Assembly (NCBI RefSeq): GCF_003403075.1
Contig: NZ_CP031557.1
Location: 2,170,001 to 2,234,000, forward strand
Source of the DNA: Flavobacterium psychrotrophum
GTDB taxonomy: Bacteria; Bacteroidota; Bacteroidia; Flavobacteriales; Flavobacteriaceae
Direction of reading: 5' to 3'
DNA length: 64,000 bases
Part shown: positions 27,875 to 38,600 of the stretch, piece after piece
How the letters are laid out: each line of letters begins with the position of its first letter
How positions within the stretch are numbered: the first letter of the stretch is position 1
Made by a program: the position numbers and the translations under genes
Notes under the pieces: generated by a model
Databases searched by the model: none
What the model saw: only the letters and a program-made list of their open reading frames with translations
Told to the model about the DNA's origin: nothing

Positions 27875-28456
27875 ATGAAAGCTATAATCTTATTGGGTAC
27901 TTTAAAAGAAAAAGGAACATCTAACACACAGGTGCTAACTGAATTTGCCGTAAGCTACCTGGAAAAGCAGGACATTGAGTGCGAAATAATCCGCCTTGCT
28001 GAGCATAACATTGTAAACGGTACCTATACCGATATGGGTGCCGGAGACGACTGGCCCGGTATTTACGAGAAAGTGGTAGCGGCAGATATACTACTGTTTG
28101 CAACGCCTATTTGGTGGAACAGCCATTCTTCTGAATTGCAAAGGGCCATTGAGCGGCTTGATGAAGTATATGATATTATCAACGCAGGTGAAGATTCGCC
28201 TCTCGACGGCAAGTTGGGTGGGGTAATAATTACAGGAGACTCCGATGGTGTGGAGCATGTAACCGGCAATATCGCTAATTTTTTCTGCAGCCTCGGTATT
28301 ACAGTGCCTGCCTATTCGTCGCTGGGAGTTATCTGGGAAGGCCATGGCAAAGACAAAAAAACTACAAAAGCCAACCTTTTGAAATACTATAAGAAAGAGT
28401 ATGCCCAGGATGCTGAGGCTATGGCCGAATCCTTCGCCAAATTTGCCGGTAAATAA
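27875..28456 (+). CDS. NAD(P)H-dependent FMN reductase / flavodoxin-fold oxidoreductase
   Basis: 193 residues beginning MKAIILLGTLKEKGTSNTQV. The fold is flavodoxin-like: phosphate loop LGTLKEKGTSNT, LLFATPIWWNSHSSELQRA (flavin contact) and GGVIITGDSDGVEHVTGN. It probably reduces FMN, quinones or azo compounds. A paralog with roughly two-thirds identical residues lies at 61699. It is followed by two DUF421 genes after 38 bp, and the shared promoter-like motif precedes it, so it may head a small redox-stress operon. Confidence 0.88.
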   Translation: MKAIILLGTLKEKGTSNTQVLTEFAVSYLEKQDIECEIIRLAEHNIVNGTYTDMGAGDDWPGIYEKVVAADILLFATPIWWNSHSSELQRAIERLDEVYDIINAGEDSPLDGKLGGVIITGDSDGVEHVTGNIANFFCSLGITVPAYSSLGVIWEGHGKDKKTTKANLLKYYKKEYAQDAEAMAESFAKFAGK

Positions 28457-28494
28457 AGTAGCGCATCTAATCCCTAACACATACAGGAAATCCA

Positions 28495-29178
28495 GTGGCA
28501 CAGCAAAAAATAGAAGCATTCGATGTAGAGCGCATGCTCTTTGGCGAAGCCGCGCCTGAATTTCTTATCGAAGTTTTTTTCAGGGGGCTTGCGCTATACC
28601 TGTTCATGCTGTTCATAGTACGCTTATTAGGCAAGCGTATGGCGGGCGAGCTCACTATAACCGAAATGGTACTGATGATCACTCTTGGTGGATCTGTAGC
28701 GGTTGCCATGCAGGTACCGGAAGGCGGCGCACTTATAGGCTTTGTAGTACTTACATGTGCCTTTGTTTTTGAAAGGATTGTAAGCAAACTGACGTTAGCA
28801 AGCAAAAATTTTGAAACGGTAAGCCAGGGCAGCGTTTCCATTCTTATCAGGGACGGTGTATTGCAAAAAGATAAGATGAAGGATACCCGCGTGACCAAAG
28901 AGCAACTATTTGCCGCGCTGCGCCATGAAAAAGTGCACCAGTTAGGTGAGGTAGAGCGGCTGTACCTTGAGGCTGGCGGTGGTTTTAGTATTTACAAATA
29001 TAAGAACGATGCACCGGCAGGGCTGGCTGTATATCCTGAAGAAGACACCATTTTAGAGGAAAAGAAAGCAAGTGGAGATATGCAGGCATGTTACGACTGT
29101 GGTTTTCTTCTTCCCGTTACAATGAAGGCGGAATGCAATCATTGCCATGGTAATAAATGGGTAAAAGCAATAAACTGA
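28495..29178 (+). CDS. YetF/DUF421 membrane protein with C-terminal zinc ribbon (copy 1)
   Basis: 227 residues from a GTG start (MAQQKIEAFDVERMLFGEAA). Three hydrophobic helices (about 25-45, 57-75, 82-100) carry the family sequence RLLGKRMAGELTITEMVLMITLGG. The cytoplasmic DUF421 domain follows (GSVSILIRDGVLQKDKM, FAALRHEKVHQLGEVERLYLEAGGGFS). The last 30 residues contain CYDCG and CNHCHG, a two-knuckle zinc ribbon that ordinary YetF proteins do not have. The function of the family is unclear. The stop is one base before the next start, so translation is coupled to copy 2. Confidence 0.88.
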   Translation: MAQQKIEAFDVERMLFGEAAPEFLIEVFFRGLALYLFMLFIVRLLGKRMAGELTITEMVLMITLGGSVAVAMQVPEGGALIGFVVLTCAFVFERIVSKLTLASKNFETVSQGSVSILIRDGVLQKDKMKDTRVTKEQLFAALRHEKVHQLGEVERLYLEAGGGFSIYKYKNDAPAGLAVYPEEDTILEEKKASGDMQACYDCGFLLPVTMKAECNHCHGNKWVKAIN

Positions 29179-29179
29179 C

Positions 29180-29848
29180 ATGAAAAAAGAAGATATTGAT
29201 ATAACCGACTGGGCAAGGATTCTATTTGGTGAGGCGGAACCGCTTTATTTATTAGAGGTAGTTGTTAGGGTTGCAATAGTGTATATTATTATATTAGTTG
29301 CTATACGCTTTATGGGTAAGCGCATGTCCTCAGAAATGAGCCGCGCTGATATGGTTGCACGCGTATGCCTTGCAGCAGCAGTGGGCCTGCCGATACAGCG
29401 TCCTGGTCGTGGATTGTTAGTCGCCCTCGTAATGGTGATCGTAATTGTAATAGTTGGACGCTGGATAGCTCAATTAGTATTTTACAAACGCGGTATAGAA
29501 AAAGTATTCCAAGGCAAGCACGGCATCCTTGTAGAGGACGGCATTATGAATAAAGACTTAATGAAAACAATGTACCTGACAAGGGAGCGCCTTTTCGCTG
29601 CACTTAGAAAAGAAGGCATACGGCATCTGGGCGAAGTGAAACGGTTATACATTGAAGCTAATGGAGCATTTTCTTTGGTCGAAAAAAAAGAGCCTAAACC
29701 GGGTCTGTGCATAATACCGGATGTGGATGCAGACCTTCATGATAAGCAACAATTTACTACGGAAAAAGTATGTTCGTCGTGTGGCAGGCATGCCTTGGAA
29801 AAAGAAAAATGTAATTGTGGTAGTACTACATATGAACACGCCCTGTAA
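29180..29848 (+). CDS. YetF/DUF421 membrane protein with C-terminal zinc ribbon (copy 2)
   Basis: 222 residues with the same plan as the preceding gene: RMLFGEA-like start (RILFGEAEPLYLLEV), three helices with RFMGKRMSSEMSRADM, the cytoplasmic domain GKHGILVEDGIMNKDLMK and AALRKEGIRHLGEVKRLYIE, and a terminal ribbon CSSCGRHALEKEKCNCG. The two copies share clear similarity but differ greatly in the helices, so they may form a heteromer. It lies one base after copy 1. The 72-bp gap before the next gene is A/T-rich without a clear terminator. Confidence 0.88.
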   Translation: MKKEDIDITDWARILFGEAEPLYLLEVVVRVAIVYIIILVAIRFMGKRMSSEMSRADMVARVCLAAAVGLPIQRPGRGLLVALVMVIVIVIVGRWIAQLVFYKRGIEKVFQGKHGILVEDGIMNKDLMKTMYLTRERLFAALRKEGIRHLGEVKRLYIEANGAFSLVEKKEPKPGLCIIPDVDADLHDKQQFTTEKVCSSCGRHALEKEKCNCGSTTYEHAL

Positions 29849-29920
29849 ATGTATAATTTGAAGTAACATAGAAATATATAAAACATATAAAAATTAAGCT
29901 ATAACTTAAAAATTTAAACC

Positions 29921-32134
29921 ATGAAACTGATTTCTCCTTGGGCAGCAACGGCGCAGTCAGATATTAAGAACAGTGCCGTTCTTCTTGAAAAAAGATTTTT
30001 AGATTATACTTTTACCCTACACAACGCAGGCAGCTCGGTATGGATCGTAAGTACTGCCGCAAACGGAAGCAAGCTTGGCTTCAGGGCAGCATTTGGCCTC
30101 GACTGCGATTTTGAAGTTTTAGAATTAAATGAAAGAGATACGGGTTGTACTCTTTTGCTGCAAACTTCGATTGGGCGATACAAAGTAGCTGTGGATTTTC
30201 CCGATACCGAGAATACAATTTTACACTATAAAGCAACTTTTACTCCCGCCATCCCTGTCGTAATTCCTTTTTGGCCAAAGGATATCGTTCCACTTACCGA
30301 AAAAGGCAGTATCGAAAATACAACAGCAACCATTCACCTGCACCAGGCGGGCACACGTTCGGGCCTGCTTTTTGCAAGCACATCAAGCCCTAAAAAAGGA
30401 TCTTTTTTATATTTCCAAAACCTCACTGCGCTATCGGACTACTGCAATGCGACAGAAACCTCCCTTGCCGAAACCGTTGGGGGCGAATGGCCGGAAATCG
30501 GATTTAGCCTTCCTGTTAGTAAAGAGAAGGCAATTGCTGCGGCTACCGACTATGTAGTATCTGACGCCTATGTTTTATTTAGCCCTGAAGTTCCTTCAGA
30601 TGATATTGCTATTTCCAAACAATATCTTAATCATTTAGCGGCAATTTATAGCGTTATACCCAAACCTGATACTAAATACCACGACTGGTTAACGACTTCT
30701 AAAACCGCATTAAACGACCTTACGTTTAATAAGGGCTGCTGGACCTATACTAAAGGGCGCCCCTATCTAAATGCATATTTATGCGACTATAAAACGCCTG
30801 CAGAAATAATGGTGCAGCTCTCTGTTCTCTATGCCGTACATGAATATGCCCAATGGACCGGCGAAAGTTTTCCTGTGATAGACGAAATTAAAGGCGGCTT
30901 ACAATCATTTTATGATGATAAGCTAAAAACAATTTCGAGATGGCTGCCATCGCAGCGTGGGGAACTGGACGAATCTGAAGAGCAAAAGAAGGCCATGACC
31001 ATGGACTCCTGGTACCTGCACCACCCCTTGATGAACCTGTCGAAGCTGGCACTGGATGGCGATAAAGAAGCTAAAGATTTATTGCTTGATTCTATTGATT
31101 ATGCTATAAAAGTGGCCCATCATTTTAATTATGAGTGGCCGGTGTTTTACAAAATGGACACCCTTGAAACTTTAAAAGCAGAGACGGTGCCCGGCAGCGG
31201 CGGCGAGAAAGATGTTGCCGGTGGGTATGCGCACCTTATGATAAACGTATGGAAGGTAACTGGCGAAAAAAAGTATTTAAATGAAGCCCTAAAAGCCGCC
31301 AGGAAGTTGCGGGATAGGGGCATGAACATTTTTTACCAGGCTAACAATACGGCTTTTTCTGCACTGGCAATGCTGCGCTTATACAGAGAAACGAAAGAAG
31401 AACTCTTTCTGGATATCAGCTACCTGTGCATAGCCGGTATCATGAAAAACGTACAGTTATGGGAATGTAACTATGGAAACGCTGTAAACTTTGATAACTT
31501 CTTTGGTATATTTCCTCTTAATGATGCCCCTTACAAAGCGGCTTATGAAGAAATGGAAGTGTATGCTGCCCTCAACGATTATATTAAAGAAGCGGTTGCA
31601 ATCAAAGCACCCATTTTACCATCAGTAATGCTGCTGCTGCCGGAACTTGTGCGCTATAGTGTAAGCAGGTTGCCCGGTTATTATCCACCACTGTTACCTG
31701 AAGATATTCTATCGGACGAAGTAAAAACAGGAGAAGTAGACCCTAAATTATGGATACCTGTGGAAGACCTGCAGGACGGCTGGGAACAACATGGCCAGGT
31801 GGGCCAGGAAGTGTACGGCGCCGGTGTGGGATTTGGTGTGGTGCCCAGGCAATATGTAAAAATCGAAGAAGGTGACTTTATACTTTTTACAGATTATCCA
31901 ATCACTTCTTTCACTAAAGCTAAAGATGGATCGCTGGGCTTTACGATAATTGGCAGTGAGAATTTCACATCGCGCCTTATACTACTGGCTAATGACGATA
32001 AAAAGACCCTTCGCAACATAAAGGTTAGCCTTGCCAAAGGAGATAAAGATTCAATCCTAACGTCAGCAAGATCGTCACCAAAATCTGTGGAATACGACGT
32101 TACCGGCGGGCAGAAAATTATTTTGAGATTTTGA
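29921..32134 (+). CDS. Large alpha/alpha-barrel hydrolase-like protein, unassigned
   Basis: 737 residues, no signal peptide. The N-terminal third (about 1-230) has the beta-strand-rich character of a carbohydrate-binding or beta-sandwich domain. Residues about 240-570 look like a six-hairpin alpha/alpha barrel, with repeated helices and clusters of aromatic and acidic residues (MTMDSWYLHHPLMNLSKLAL, KDVAGGYAHLMINVWKVTG, WECNYGNAVNFDNFFGIFPL). The C-terminus returns to beta structure (VGFGVVPRQYVKIEEGDFIL). This shape occurs in bacterial polysaccharide-degrading enzymes, but I do not recognise the family or a catalytic pair. The gene follows the DUF421 pair on the same strand. Confidence 0.6.
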   Translation: MKLISPWAATAQSDIKNSAVLLEKRFLDYTFTLHNAGSSVWIVSTAANGSKLGFRAAFGLDCDFEVLELNERDTGCTLLLQTSIGRYKVAVDFPDTENTILHYKATFTPAIPVVIPFWPKDIVPLTEKGSIENTTATIHLHQAGTRSGLLFASTSSPKKGSFLYFQNLTALSDYCNATETSLAETVGGEWPEIGFSLPVSKEKAIAAATDYVVSDAYVLFSPEVPSDDIAISKQYLNHLAAIYSVIPKPDTKYHDWLTTSKTALNDLTFNKGCWTYTKGRPYLNAYLCDYKTPAEIMVQLSVLYAVHEYAQWTGESFPVIDEIKGGLQSFYDDKLKTISRWLPSQRGELDESEEQKKAMTMDSWYLHHPLMNLSKLALDGDKEAKDLLLDSIDYAIKVAHHFNYEWPVFYKMDTLETLKAETVPGSGGEKDVAGGYAHLMINVWKVTGEKKYLNEALKAARKLRDRGMNIFYQANNTAFSALAMLRLYRETKEELFLDISYLCIAGIMKNVQLWECNYGNAVNFDNFFGIFPLNDAPYKAAYEEMEVYAALNDYIKEAVAIKAPILPSVMLLLPELVRYSVSRLPGYYPPLLPEDILSDEVKTGEVDPKLWIPVEDLQDGWEQHGQVGQEVYGAGVGFGVVPRQYVKIEEGDFILFTDYPITSFTKAKDGSLGFTIIGSENFTSRLILLANDDKKTLRNIKVSLAKGDKDSILTSARSSPKSVEYDVTGGQKIILRF

Positions 32135-32432
32135 AAGATCTGAACGAAAGCTTTTGCTTTCTTGTGTCGGTAAGGGTACGACACAGGGAAATCTCTCTAT
32201 CAAAAAATTTACGCAGACGATAGGTAATAATCTTCACTGTTTATTTGATTTAGAGTTGCATAAATATAATCATCTTTTTATAGTAGAACCGGTAATATGT
32301 TTTCATCAAGGATTCGTAATCACATGGACAAAAGTAGAAGCGCTACAAAATTAATTCCAAAGGTTACAAGGTTTGCACAGCTATATTTTTATGTTTAAAT
32401 TCACGGTCTGTAATACAACAAATACCCTTACC

Positions 32433-32846
32433 ATGAAAAATATTCGTTGCATTATTATTGATGATGACCCTGATGATAGGGAGCTTTTTGAAATTGCGCT
32501 GGAAAATTCGGGGCATCCCTTTAACCTGCTACCATTATCCAGTGGTAGTAAAGCATTGGAAATCTTTACAGACATTGAGGCTGGTGATATTCCGGATTAT
32601 ATTTTCCTTGACCTGAACATGCCGTTACTTTCCGGTAAAGAGTGTTTGCAGGAAATAAGAAAGGTTTCTGTACTACATATAACACCGGTAATTATTTACA
32701 GTACGTCTTCGTATCATTTAGACATTGCGGAAACTAAAGAATATGGTGCTACTCATTTTCTTACCAAAACGCCCGATGTAGACCGCCTTTCCGTGATCTT
32801 AGGTAAACTTTTTAGTAAGACAGCACTTCCGTACGAGTTGAGTTAA
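32433..32846 (+). CDS. CheY-like response regulator
   Basis: 137 residues from MKNIRCIIIDDDPDDREL; an upstream frame start at 32373 is not conserved. A receiver domain with IDDDPDDRE (acidic pocket), YIFLDLNMPLLSG (phospho-Asp about 60), VIIYSTSS and the conserved Lys in LTKTPD. It lies 25 bp before a PAS histidine kinase on the same strand, in the reverse gene order to the pair at 1.7-4.1 kb. There is no output domain. The 298-bp gap upstream holds only a weak hairpin (32146-32161). Confidence 0.92.
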   Translation: MKNIRCIIIDDDPDDRELFEIALENSGHPFNLLPLSSGSKALEIFTDIEAGDIPDYIFLDLNMPLLSGKECLQEIRKVSVLHITPVIIYSTSSYHLDIAETKEYGATHFLTKTPDVDRLSVILGKLFSKTALPYELS

Positions 32847-32871
32847 TTATAATTGCCCTAAACTTAAAAAA

Positions 32872-34005
32872 ATGGATAGCAAGCAGGAGGACATAGTGCC
32901 GCAGGTTTTTAAATCTAATGACCAACGCTATTTAAAGATGATCGAAGAGGTGCAGGACTATGCTATCATTCTACTGGATCGCGATGGTACGATACTTAAC
33001 TGGAATAAAGGGGCCGAGAAAATAAAAGGGTATCCTGAAAAAGAAATAGTAGGCAAAAATTTTAGCTGCTTCTATCTTAAAGAAGACAGGAAAACCGGAC
33101 TGCCCCAACATCTGATCAAAGAAGCAGCCCTAAATGGAAGGGCTAAACATGAAGGCTGGCGCTTGCGTAAAGATGGGAGTACTTTTTGGGGTTACATTGT
33201 TATTACAGCGTTGCACGGAGATAATGAGGAAGTGATTGGTTTCTCTAAAGTTACCCGCGACCTCACGGAACGAAAACTTGCTGAAGACCGCAGGGATCGC
33301 GATGCGCGAAATATTGCGCTTCAAAATAAGCAGCTCGAAGAATTTGCTTATATCACATCGCATGACCTTCAGGAACCTGTGCGGAAAATACAGACCTTTG
33401 CGAAGCTGCTTGAAAAAAACATATCCGATGAAGGACAGGTACAAAAATACCTGGAGAAGATTAATCTTTCTGCAAACAGGATGGTAACCTTAATTAAAAG
33501 TGTACTGGATTACTCCCGCCTTTCACAAACCCAGGAACAATTTATTGATACAGATCTTAACACTGTACTTCAAGCTGTAAAAGAGGATTTTGAGGTTCTA
33601 TTTACAGAAAAGGACGTGACCATCATTGCCGATGATTTACCTGTAATTAAGGCAATCCCAATACAAATGCACCAGCTTTTCTTTAACCTTATTGGTAATT
33701 CTATTAAATTCAATACACATGAACCGCTTATTGAGATCTCAACCGGTAAATTTAAGGATAATGATAAGCATTTTGATTCTGAAACCGAGTATCTTTTATT
33801 ACAGTTTACTGATAACGGAATTGGGTTTGACCAGAAATACGCCGATCAGGCATTCCAACCTTTTAAAAGGCTGAATTCCGATTACAGTGGTACAGGGATT
33901 GGATTGGCTTTGTGTAAAAGGATTGTGGATAATCATAAAGGATATATAGAAGTCAGGAGTGCAGTTAATAAGGGTACAACTTTTGAAATTTATCTTCCTA
34001 TGTAA
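32872..34005 (+). CDS. PAS sensor histidine kinase
   Basis: 377 residues without membrane segments: one PAS/PAC domain (about 20-145, with ILLDRDGTILNWNKGAEKIK and GFSKVTRDLTERK), HisKA with the phospho-acceptor in YITSHDLQEPVRK (His about 164) and HATPase_c with FTDNGIGFDQ and GTGIGLALCKRIV. The kinase core is closely similar to the multi-PAS kinase at 1735 (the HDLKEPVRK/HDLQEPVRK region). It should phosphorylate the regulator encoded just upstream. The input signal is unknown. Confidence 0.93.
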   Translation: MDSKQEDIVPQVFKSNDQRYLKMIEEVQDYAIILLDRDGTILNWNKGAEKIKGYPEKEIVGKNFSCFYLKEDRKTGLPQHLIKEAALNGRAKHEGWRLRKDGSTFWGYIVITALHGDNEEVIGFSKVTRDLTERKLAEDRRDRDARNIALQNKQLEEFAYITSHDLQEPVRKIQTFAKLLEKNISDEGQVQKYLEKINLSANRMVTLIKSVLDYSRLSQTQEQFIDTDLNTVLQAVKEDFEVLFTEKDVTIIADDLPVIKAIPIQMHQLFFNLIGNSIKFNTHEPLIEISTGKFKDNDKHFDSETEYLLLQFTDNGIGFDQKYADQAFQPFKRLNSDYSGTGIGLALCKRIVDNHKGYIEVRSAVNKGTTFEIYLPM

Positions 34006-34275
34006 TTTAAGGCCTGTATATAATTAAAATAAAGAATTAACTTTAATGTAGTTAGTCCAAAGCTGTATCGGCAATATCTACTAAGACGCTTGTTTTAAAA
34101 GATTATTTTTGCTAAGAGGAAATGTCTTACATACATCCTCTATAATTATTGAAGGATAGGCCTATAGTAAAAAAACGGCTATAATTTAAATTGAAACTTA
34201 GTGAGCGTATAAGGAAGGGTAAATATCTATGGTTCTTCCTACCTGCACTCCCAATAAAATGCTAAATGCAATTGA

Positions 34276-34530
34276 ATGCCACAAAAGGAGGGTGAAGCTT
34301 CAAAGACCTGGCTTAAAAGTTTTGAGGTTCGAAAGCTCTTGGGCATTTCTGCCGGCACGCTACAAAATCTTAGGGTTAATGGCACATTACCCTATACAAA
34401 AATAGGTGGCCTCATATAATATAAATATGAAGATATACTTAGACTGATGGATAAAAATACTACTGATGAGAAAGTAATTCCCTATATTTTTATATTAAAT
34501 GTAGCATTTCATATTTCAAATCATTAAATC
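34276..34530 (+). pseudogene. HTH_17 excisionase-like gene, remnant 1
   Basis: From ATG at 34276 the frame reads MPQKEGEASKTWLKSFEVRK, continues LLGISAGTLQNLRVNGTLPY and hits TAA at position 34417-34419, where the intact relatives have Tyr (YYKYEDIL). After the stop YKYEDILRLMDKN continues in the same frame. It is therefore one nonsense mutation away from an HTH_17 gene like those at 44327 and 58428. The following 300 bp resemble the DNA behind remnant 2 and end at the shared GTCGGACTnCCAC. The remaining 695-bp gap (34006-34700) holds no other gene. Confidence 0.75.
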
Positions 34531-34700
34531 TGCATCAGTTACCGCTCAAATTAAATGTAAACAATTCGGTGAGCATGTATTTGAGGCTGAGAACATTATA
34601 ATAATTCAGTTACGCTTACAAATAAAGGGTGTCGGACTGCCACCCAATAAAAGCACAACAGAATGTCACCTTTGCAATCAAAACAATTCCCTGGCAATTT

Positions 34701-35681
34701 TTAAAAATAATCGGGGCAGCCCTGGCATTTCTTCTCCCAATCAAATTGGTAAAGCAGCGAAAATTCATGCACGCCACCATTACGCCCCATACTATTTGTA
34801 ATAACATCATAAGAATAGCCAATTTTAAAATGCTCGTACTGAACACCAAAATAAGGGTTTATGGATGTTAGTAAAGGTGCATTTGGATTATTCCTCGCCG
34901 GGTTTGTTGCGGCAATCACGCCAAAGAAAAAGCGTTCAAAAATAAGCCCTGCGCCCAAGTCAAAACGATTAAATTTTGATTGTTGCATATAATTTGCAGT
35001 TATTAGCAACTTTGAATCAAATGGGAAAAATGAATTGGAGACTTCGGTTTCAAATCCTCCATTAATTGAAAAGAACATATCCAGCGGCAAGTTACCAGCC
35101 ATTGTAAACGAAATATTTGGCTTGTTAAGGTGGCGTAACGAACCCCCAATCCAACAATCTTCATTATTGAATAAAAAGCCTGCGCCAACATCGAAATACC
35201 CAACTTTATTATTTAAAGCCAATGGATCTGAACTTGTAGGATCTATTGTACCGCTACCTATGTTAATCTGGTCTTCAAGCACCATGTTCTGAAATCCATA
35301 CGACTTGCTTCCGTATCCCACCTCAAGTGCAGGGTGAAAATACCAGTAGTCCGATATCTGTACGCGGTAGGTGTAGCTGGCATTAACCTGAGAAAGGCTG
35401 TAGTTGGTAAATGATTCACGCTGGCTCAGGAAGTTGACTCCAAAACCACTGTTCATATCTTCTGACCAGGTATTGAGGAAGGCATAGTCGCTATTAATTT
35501 TTAGTTTGGCATCTGGCCATTGGCTGCGGTGCACAACTCCGGCACTTGTGGTTTCCATAAAGGCGGTAAATGCCGGGTTAATAGTTTGGGGTACCATAAA
35601 ATACTGTGTGAATATTGGGTCCTGTGCCTGCACCGTTAACGCGGTTATTATGAATAATATAGTGATTGTAAGCTTTTTCAT
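34701..35681 (-). CDS. PorP/SprF family type IX secretion outer-membrane protein
   Basis: 326 residues with a signal peptide (MKKLTITILFIITALTVQA) and the family opening QDPIFTQYFMVPQTINPAFTA, then alternating beta strands ending in GVHEFSLLYQFDW. PorP/SprF proteins are outer-membrane partners needed to deliver or anchor a particular type IX secretion client. It begins 18 bp after the giant adhesin gene on the same strand, the usual arrangement for an adhesin with its dedicated SprF. It ends with the CQGCPDYF tail. Confidence 0.95.
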   Translation of the reverse strand: MKKLTITILFIITALTVQAQDPIFTQYFMVPQTINPAFTAFMETTSAGVVHRSQWPDAKLKINSDYAFLNTWSEDMNSGFGVNFLSQRESFTNYSLSQVNASYTYRVQISDYWYFHPALEVGYGSKSYGFQNMVLEDQINIGSGTIDPTSSDPLALNNKVGYFDVGAGFLFNNEDCWIGGSLRHLNKPNISFTMAGNLPLDMFFSINGGFETEVSNSFFPFDSKLLITANYMQQSKFNRFDLGAGLIFERFFFGVIAATNPARNNPNAPLLTSINPYFGVQYEHFKIGYSYDVITNSMGRNGGVHEFSLLYQFDWEKKCQGCPDYF

Positions 35682-35699
35682 GATGTAGATTGGGGATGG

Positions 35700-38600
35700 T
35701 TATTTGATAAGTACGAATGGGCCGTTAAACTCGATGACCTGGCCATAAAAAGTTTCGGCTTTGATGCGGTAATAAAAGTTACCGTTTTCCGACGGGTTTC
35801 CTTTTATATAACCGCTCCATCCTGTTATTACTTCACCTTTTTCAGAATATAACAGCGCTCCCCATGTATCAAAAACATTCAATTCAATTGATTTCAAACC
35901 TCTGTGTACAGCTTTAAACGTATCATTCATGCCATCGGCATTGGGTGTAAAAGCATTTGGTACCATTACATCATATCCTTTTGTAACCACCAAAGTTATA
36001 CGGTAGGTATCATTGCACCCGTAAGGATAGACTACATGGAGGGTCACCGTGTAAGTCCCTTCATTTAGATAAGTATGTGAAGGGCTAATTTCGCTGGAAC
36101 TCCCGCCGTCACCAAAATCCCAGCCGACTTCCAAGTAATCACCTGTGGATACGTTATCAAACTGGACAGGATCTGATATTGAGTATTCCTGATAGGTAGT
36201 AAACGCGTAGGAACCTGCCGTAAAATTAGCCTCGCCAAGTTGTTCTGTTTGTACTTCAAAAGTGGATGTAGCAGTACATCCTTTAGAATCAGTAGCCGTT
36301 ACAATCACAGTACCATTTTGGTCGGTATTCATAAGTTGGCCAAAAGCTCCCGAAACTGTTCCGCTACTCCAGGTATACTGGAAAGGTGGTACCCCACCCG
36401 CTGCTTGTGCTGTATTAGTTTGCCTAACATAATGGGTATCGCAGTTATGTACAACATTGCTGGTTATATTAAGCACTATCGGTGCCGGCCGTGTTATGGT
36501 ATAAGTGCCTGAAACAGTACAGCCAGAAGCATCGGTAATAGTAACTGAATACGTGCCGGAAGTAATGGCGGACAGGTCTTCTATAGTCTGGCCGTTAGAC
36601 CAGTTATACGTGTAGGGTAACGTTCCACCGGCTACTAACAGGTCTATAGCACCGCTTGTAGTGTCATTACAATCCAATGCATGGGTAAGGTTTGCTGCTA
36701 CCGTAAGCGCAGCAGGTTCTATAATAGTAAACGTACGGATGATCTGGCAGGGTGTGCCATCTGTAATGGTAGCGGTGTATGTGCCGGGCCCTAAATTATT
36801 ACGTTGCGTTCCGGCTGTCGAGCCATCGCTCCAAACCAATGTAACGGGCGCAATACCACCGGTAAGATTAAGGGTTATACTTCCGTCGTTTGCTCCATGG
36901 CATGAAACGTTGGCAAATACAGGCTCAACTTTAAACACCGGTGCTTCGGGTATGGGTACAGCAATCATTTTGACACAATTGCTGGCATCGGTTACTGTAA
37001 TGGTATAAATGGCTGCTGCAAGGTTATCCTGATAGGTTCCCGTTGCAAGGTTGCTCCAGTCGGCAGTGTATGGTGGGTTCCCTCCAATAATGTTAAGCGA
37101 TATCGAGGCATTGTTGGCGCCATAGCAAGTAATCGGCGTAGTTGTAGGTGTAATTATTATTTCAGGCTGCTGTGTAACGTTTACCGATAGCGGTATTGTA
37201 CACCCGTTAGCATCAGTAACAATAAGGTTATAGGCACCCGCAACAATAGTTATTACATCTTCGGAAGATGCCGTAAAGCCATTAGGGCCAGTCCACGCAA
37301 AGGTGTAGCTGCCGGAACCGTTAGCAATACCTCCTGTAACGGTAACATCAATAGCCCCGGTAGCGGCACCAAAACATAATACATTTACCTGGGTTTGACT
37401 TATCGCCAATGCTGTTGGCTGAGTAAGTGTAAAACTTTGAGCCGGGGCACTACAGCCGTTACTGTCGGCCATAGTAACAGCGTAGGTACCAATAGAAAGC
37501 CCGCTAAGATTTTGGGTCGATGCGGTAAAGCCATTCGGGCCTGTCCAGGCATAGGTGTAGACTGCTGTCCCGCCGGAAGGTGTAATGTTTATAGTACCAT
37601 TAGTCCCCCCAAAACAGCTTATTTGGTAACCATTAAATGCCGACATGGCCCCTGTAAAAGTTACCTGCTGTGGTTCGGTAATCGTAAAGTTTTGTGTCAG
37701 AGGGCAGGCGTTTGTAGTGTCAAAAATAGTAACAGTATACACGCCGGGTGCCAGTGCGGCAATGTCTTCGGTAGTAGCGGTAAATCCGTCTGGCCCCGTC
37801 CAGCTGTATGTATAGGTAGGATAACCACCAGTTACTGTTAAATTAATACTGCCATCGTTTGCACCATTACAGCTTATATTGAAACCGTTGAAATTTGAAA
37901 TAATGCTGTTGCTTATGGCAAGGCCAGTTGCTGGCTGTGTTACCTCTACCCCATTTATATACTTAATCGTGCCGTTAGCATCGGTTACACGTATATTATA
38001 CGTTCCGGCAGGCAGGTTGTCAAAAACATAATTTAATGCTGTAAGATTGTCTGCACTCTCTACAACAGTACCATCTGGCAGCAATATGGCATAGTCAAAA
38101 GGCGCGATAGATACTGTGGTAACCGCCACCTCAACCACTCCGGTAGACTGGCCATAGCAGTTAACATTTATGTGGCTGGCTGTAACCTCGGCAATAACCA
38201 GCGGCATCGGTTCGGCAATAAGTACTGTTATCGAAATAGTACTGCATAAGCCATCGGCTATTACAACAGTATAGGTACCGGGGCCAAGATTGGCTACGTT
38301 TTGGCTTGAAGCCATAAAACCATTAGGTCCCGTCCATGAATAGGTATAGTTTCCTGACCCGCCCGTAGGCGAAAGGTTAATAAACGCATCATTAGCACCA
38401 GCCGAACTGATCTGGAAGCCATTGTAATTTGATACGGTATGGGTTACTGTGAACACCGGGTTAACTGTTACTGTCAGAGTAAAGCTTGCCCCGTTACAGT
38501 TGCCCTGCGGTGAAAGAGGCGTTATGGTATATGTTGCAGTTTGAACCGAAGCTGTAGCATTGTTGAGCGTTCCTGTTATGATGCTTTGTGCAGTACCGGC

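Noticed and set aside
32154..32354. 66-codon ORF in the gap before the response regulator
   Set aside because: No recognisable family, no convincing start region, and codon use unlike the neighbours.
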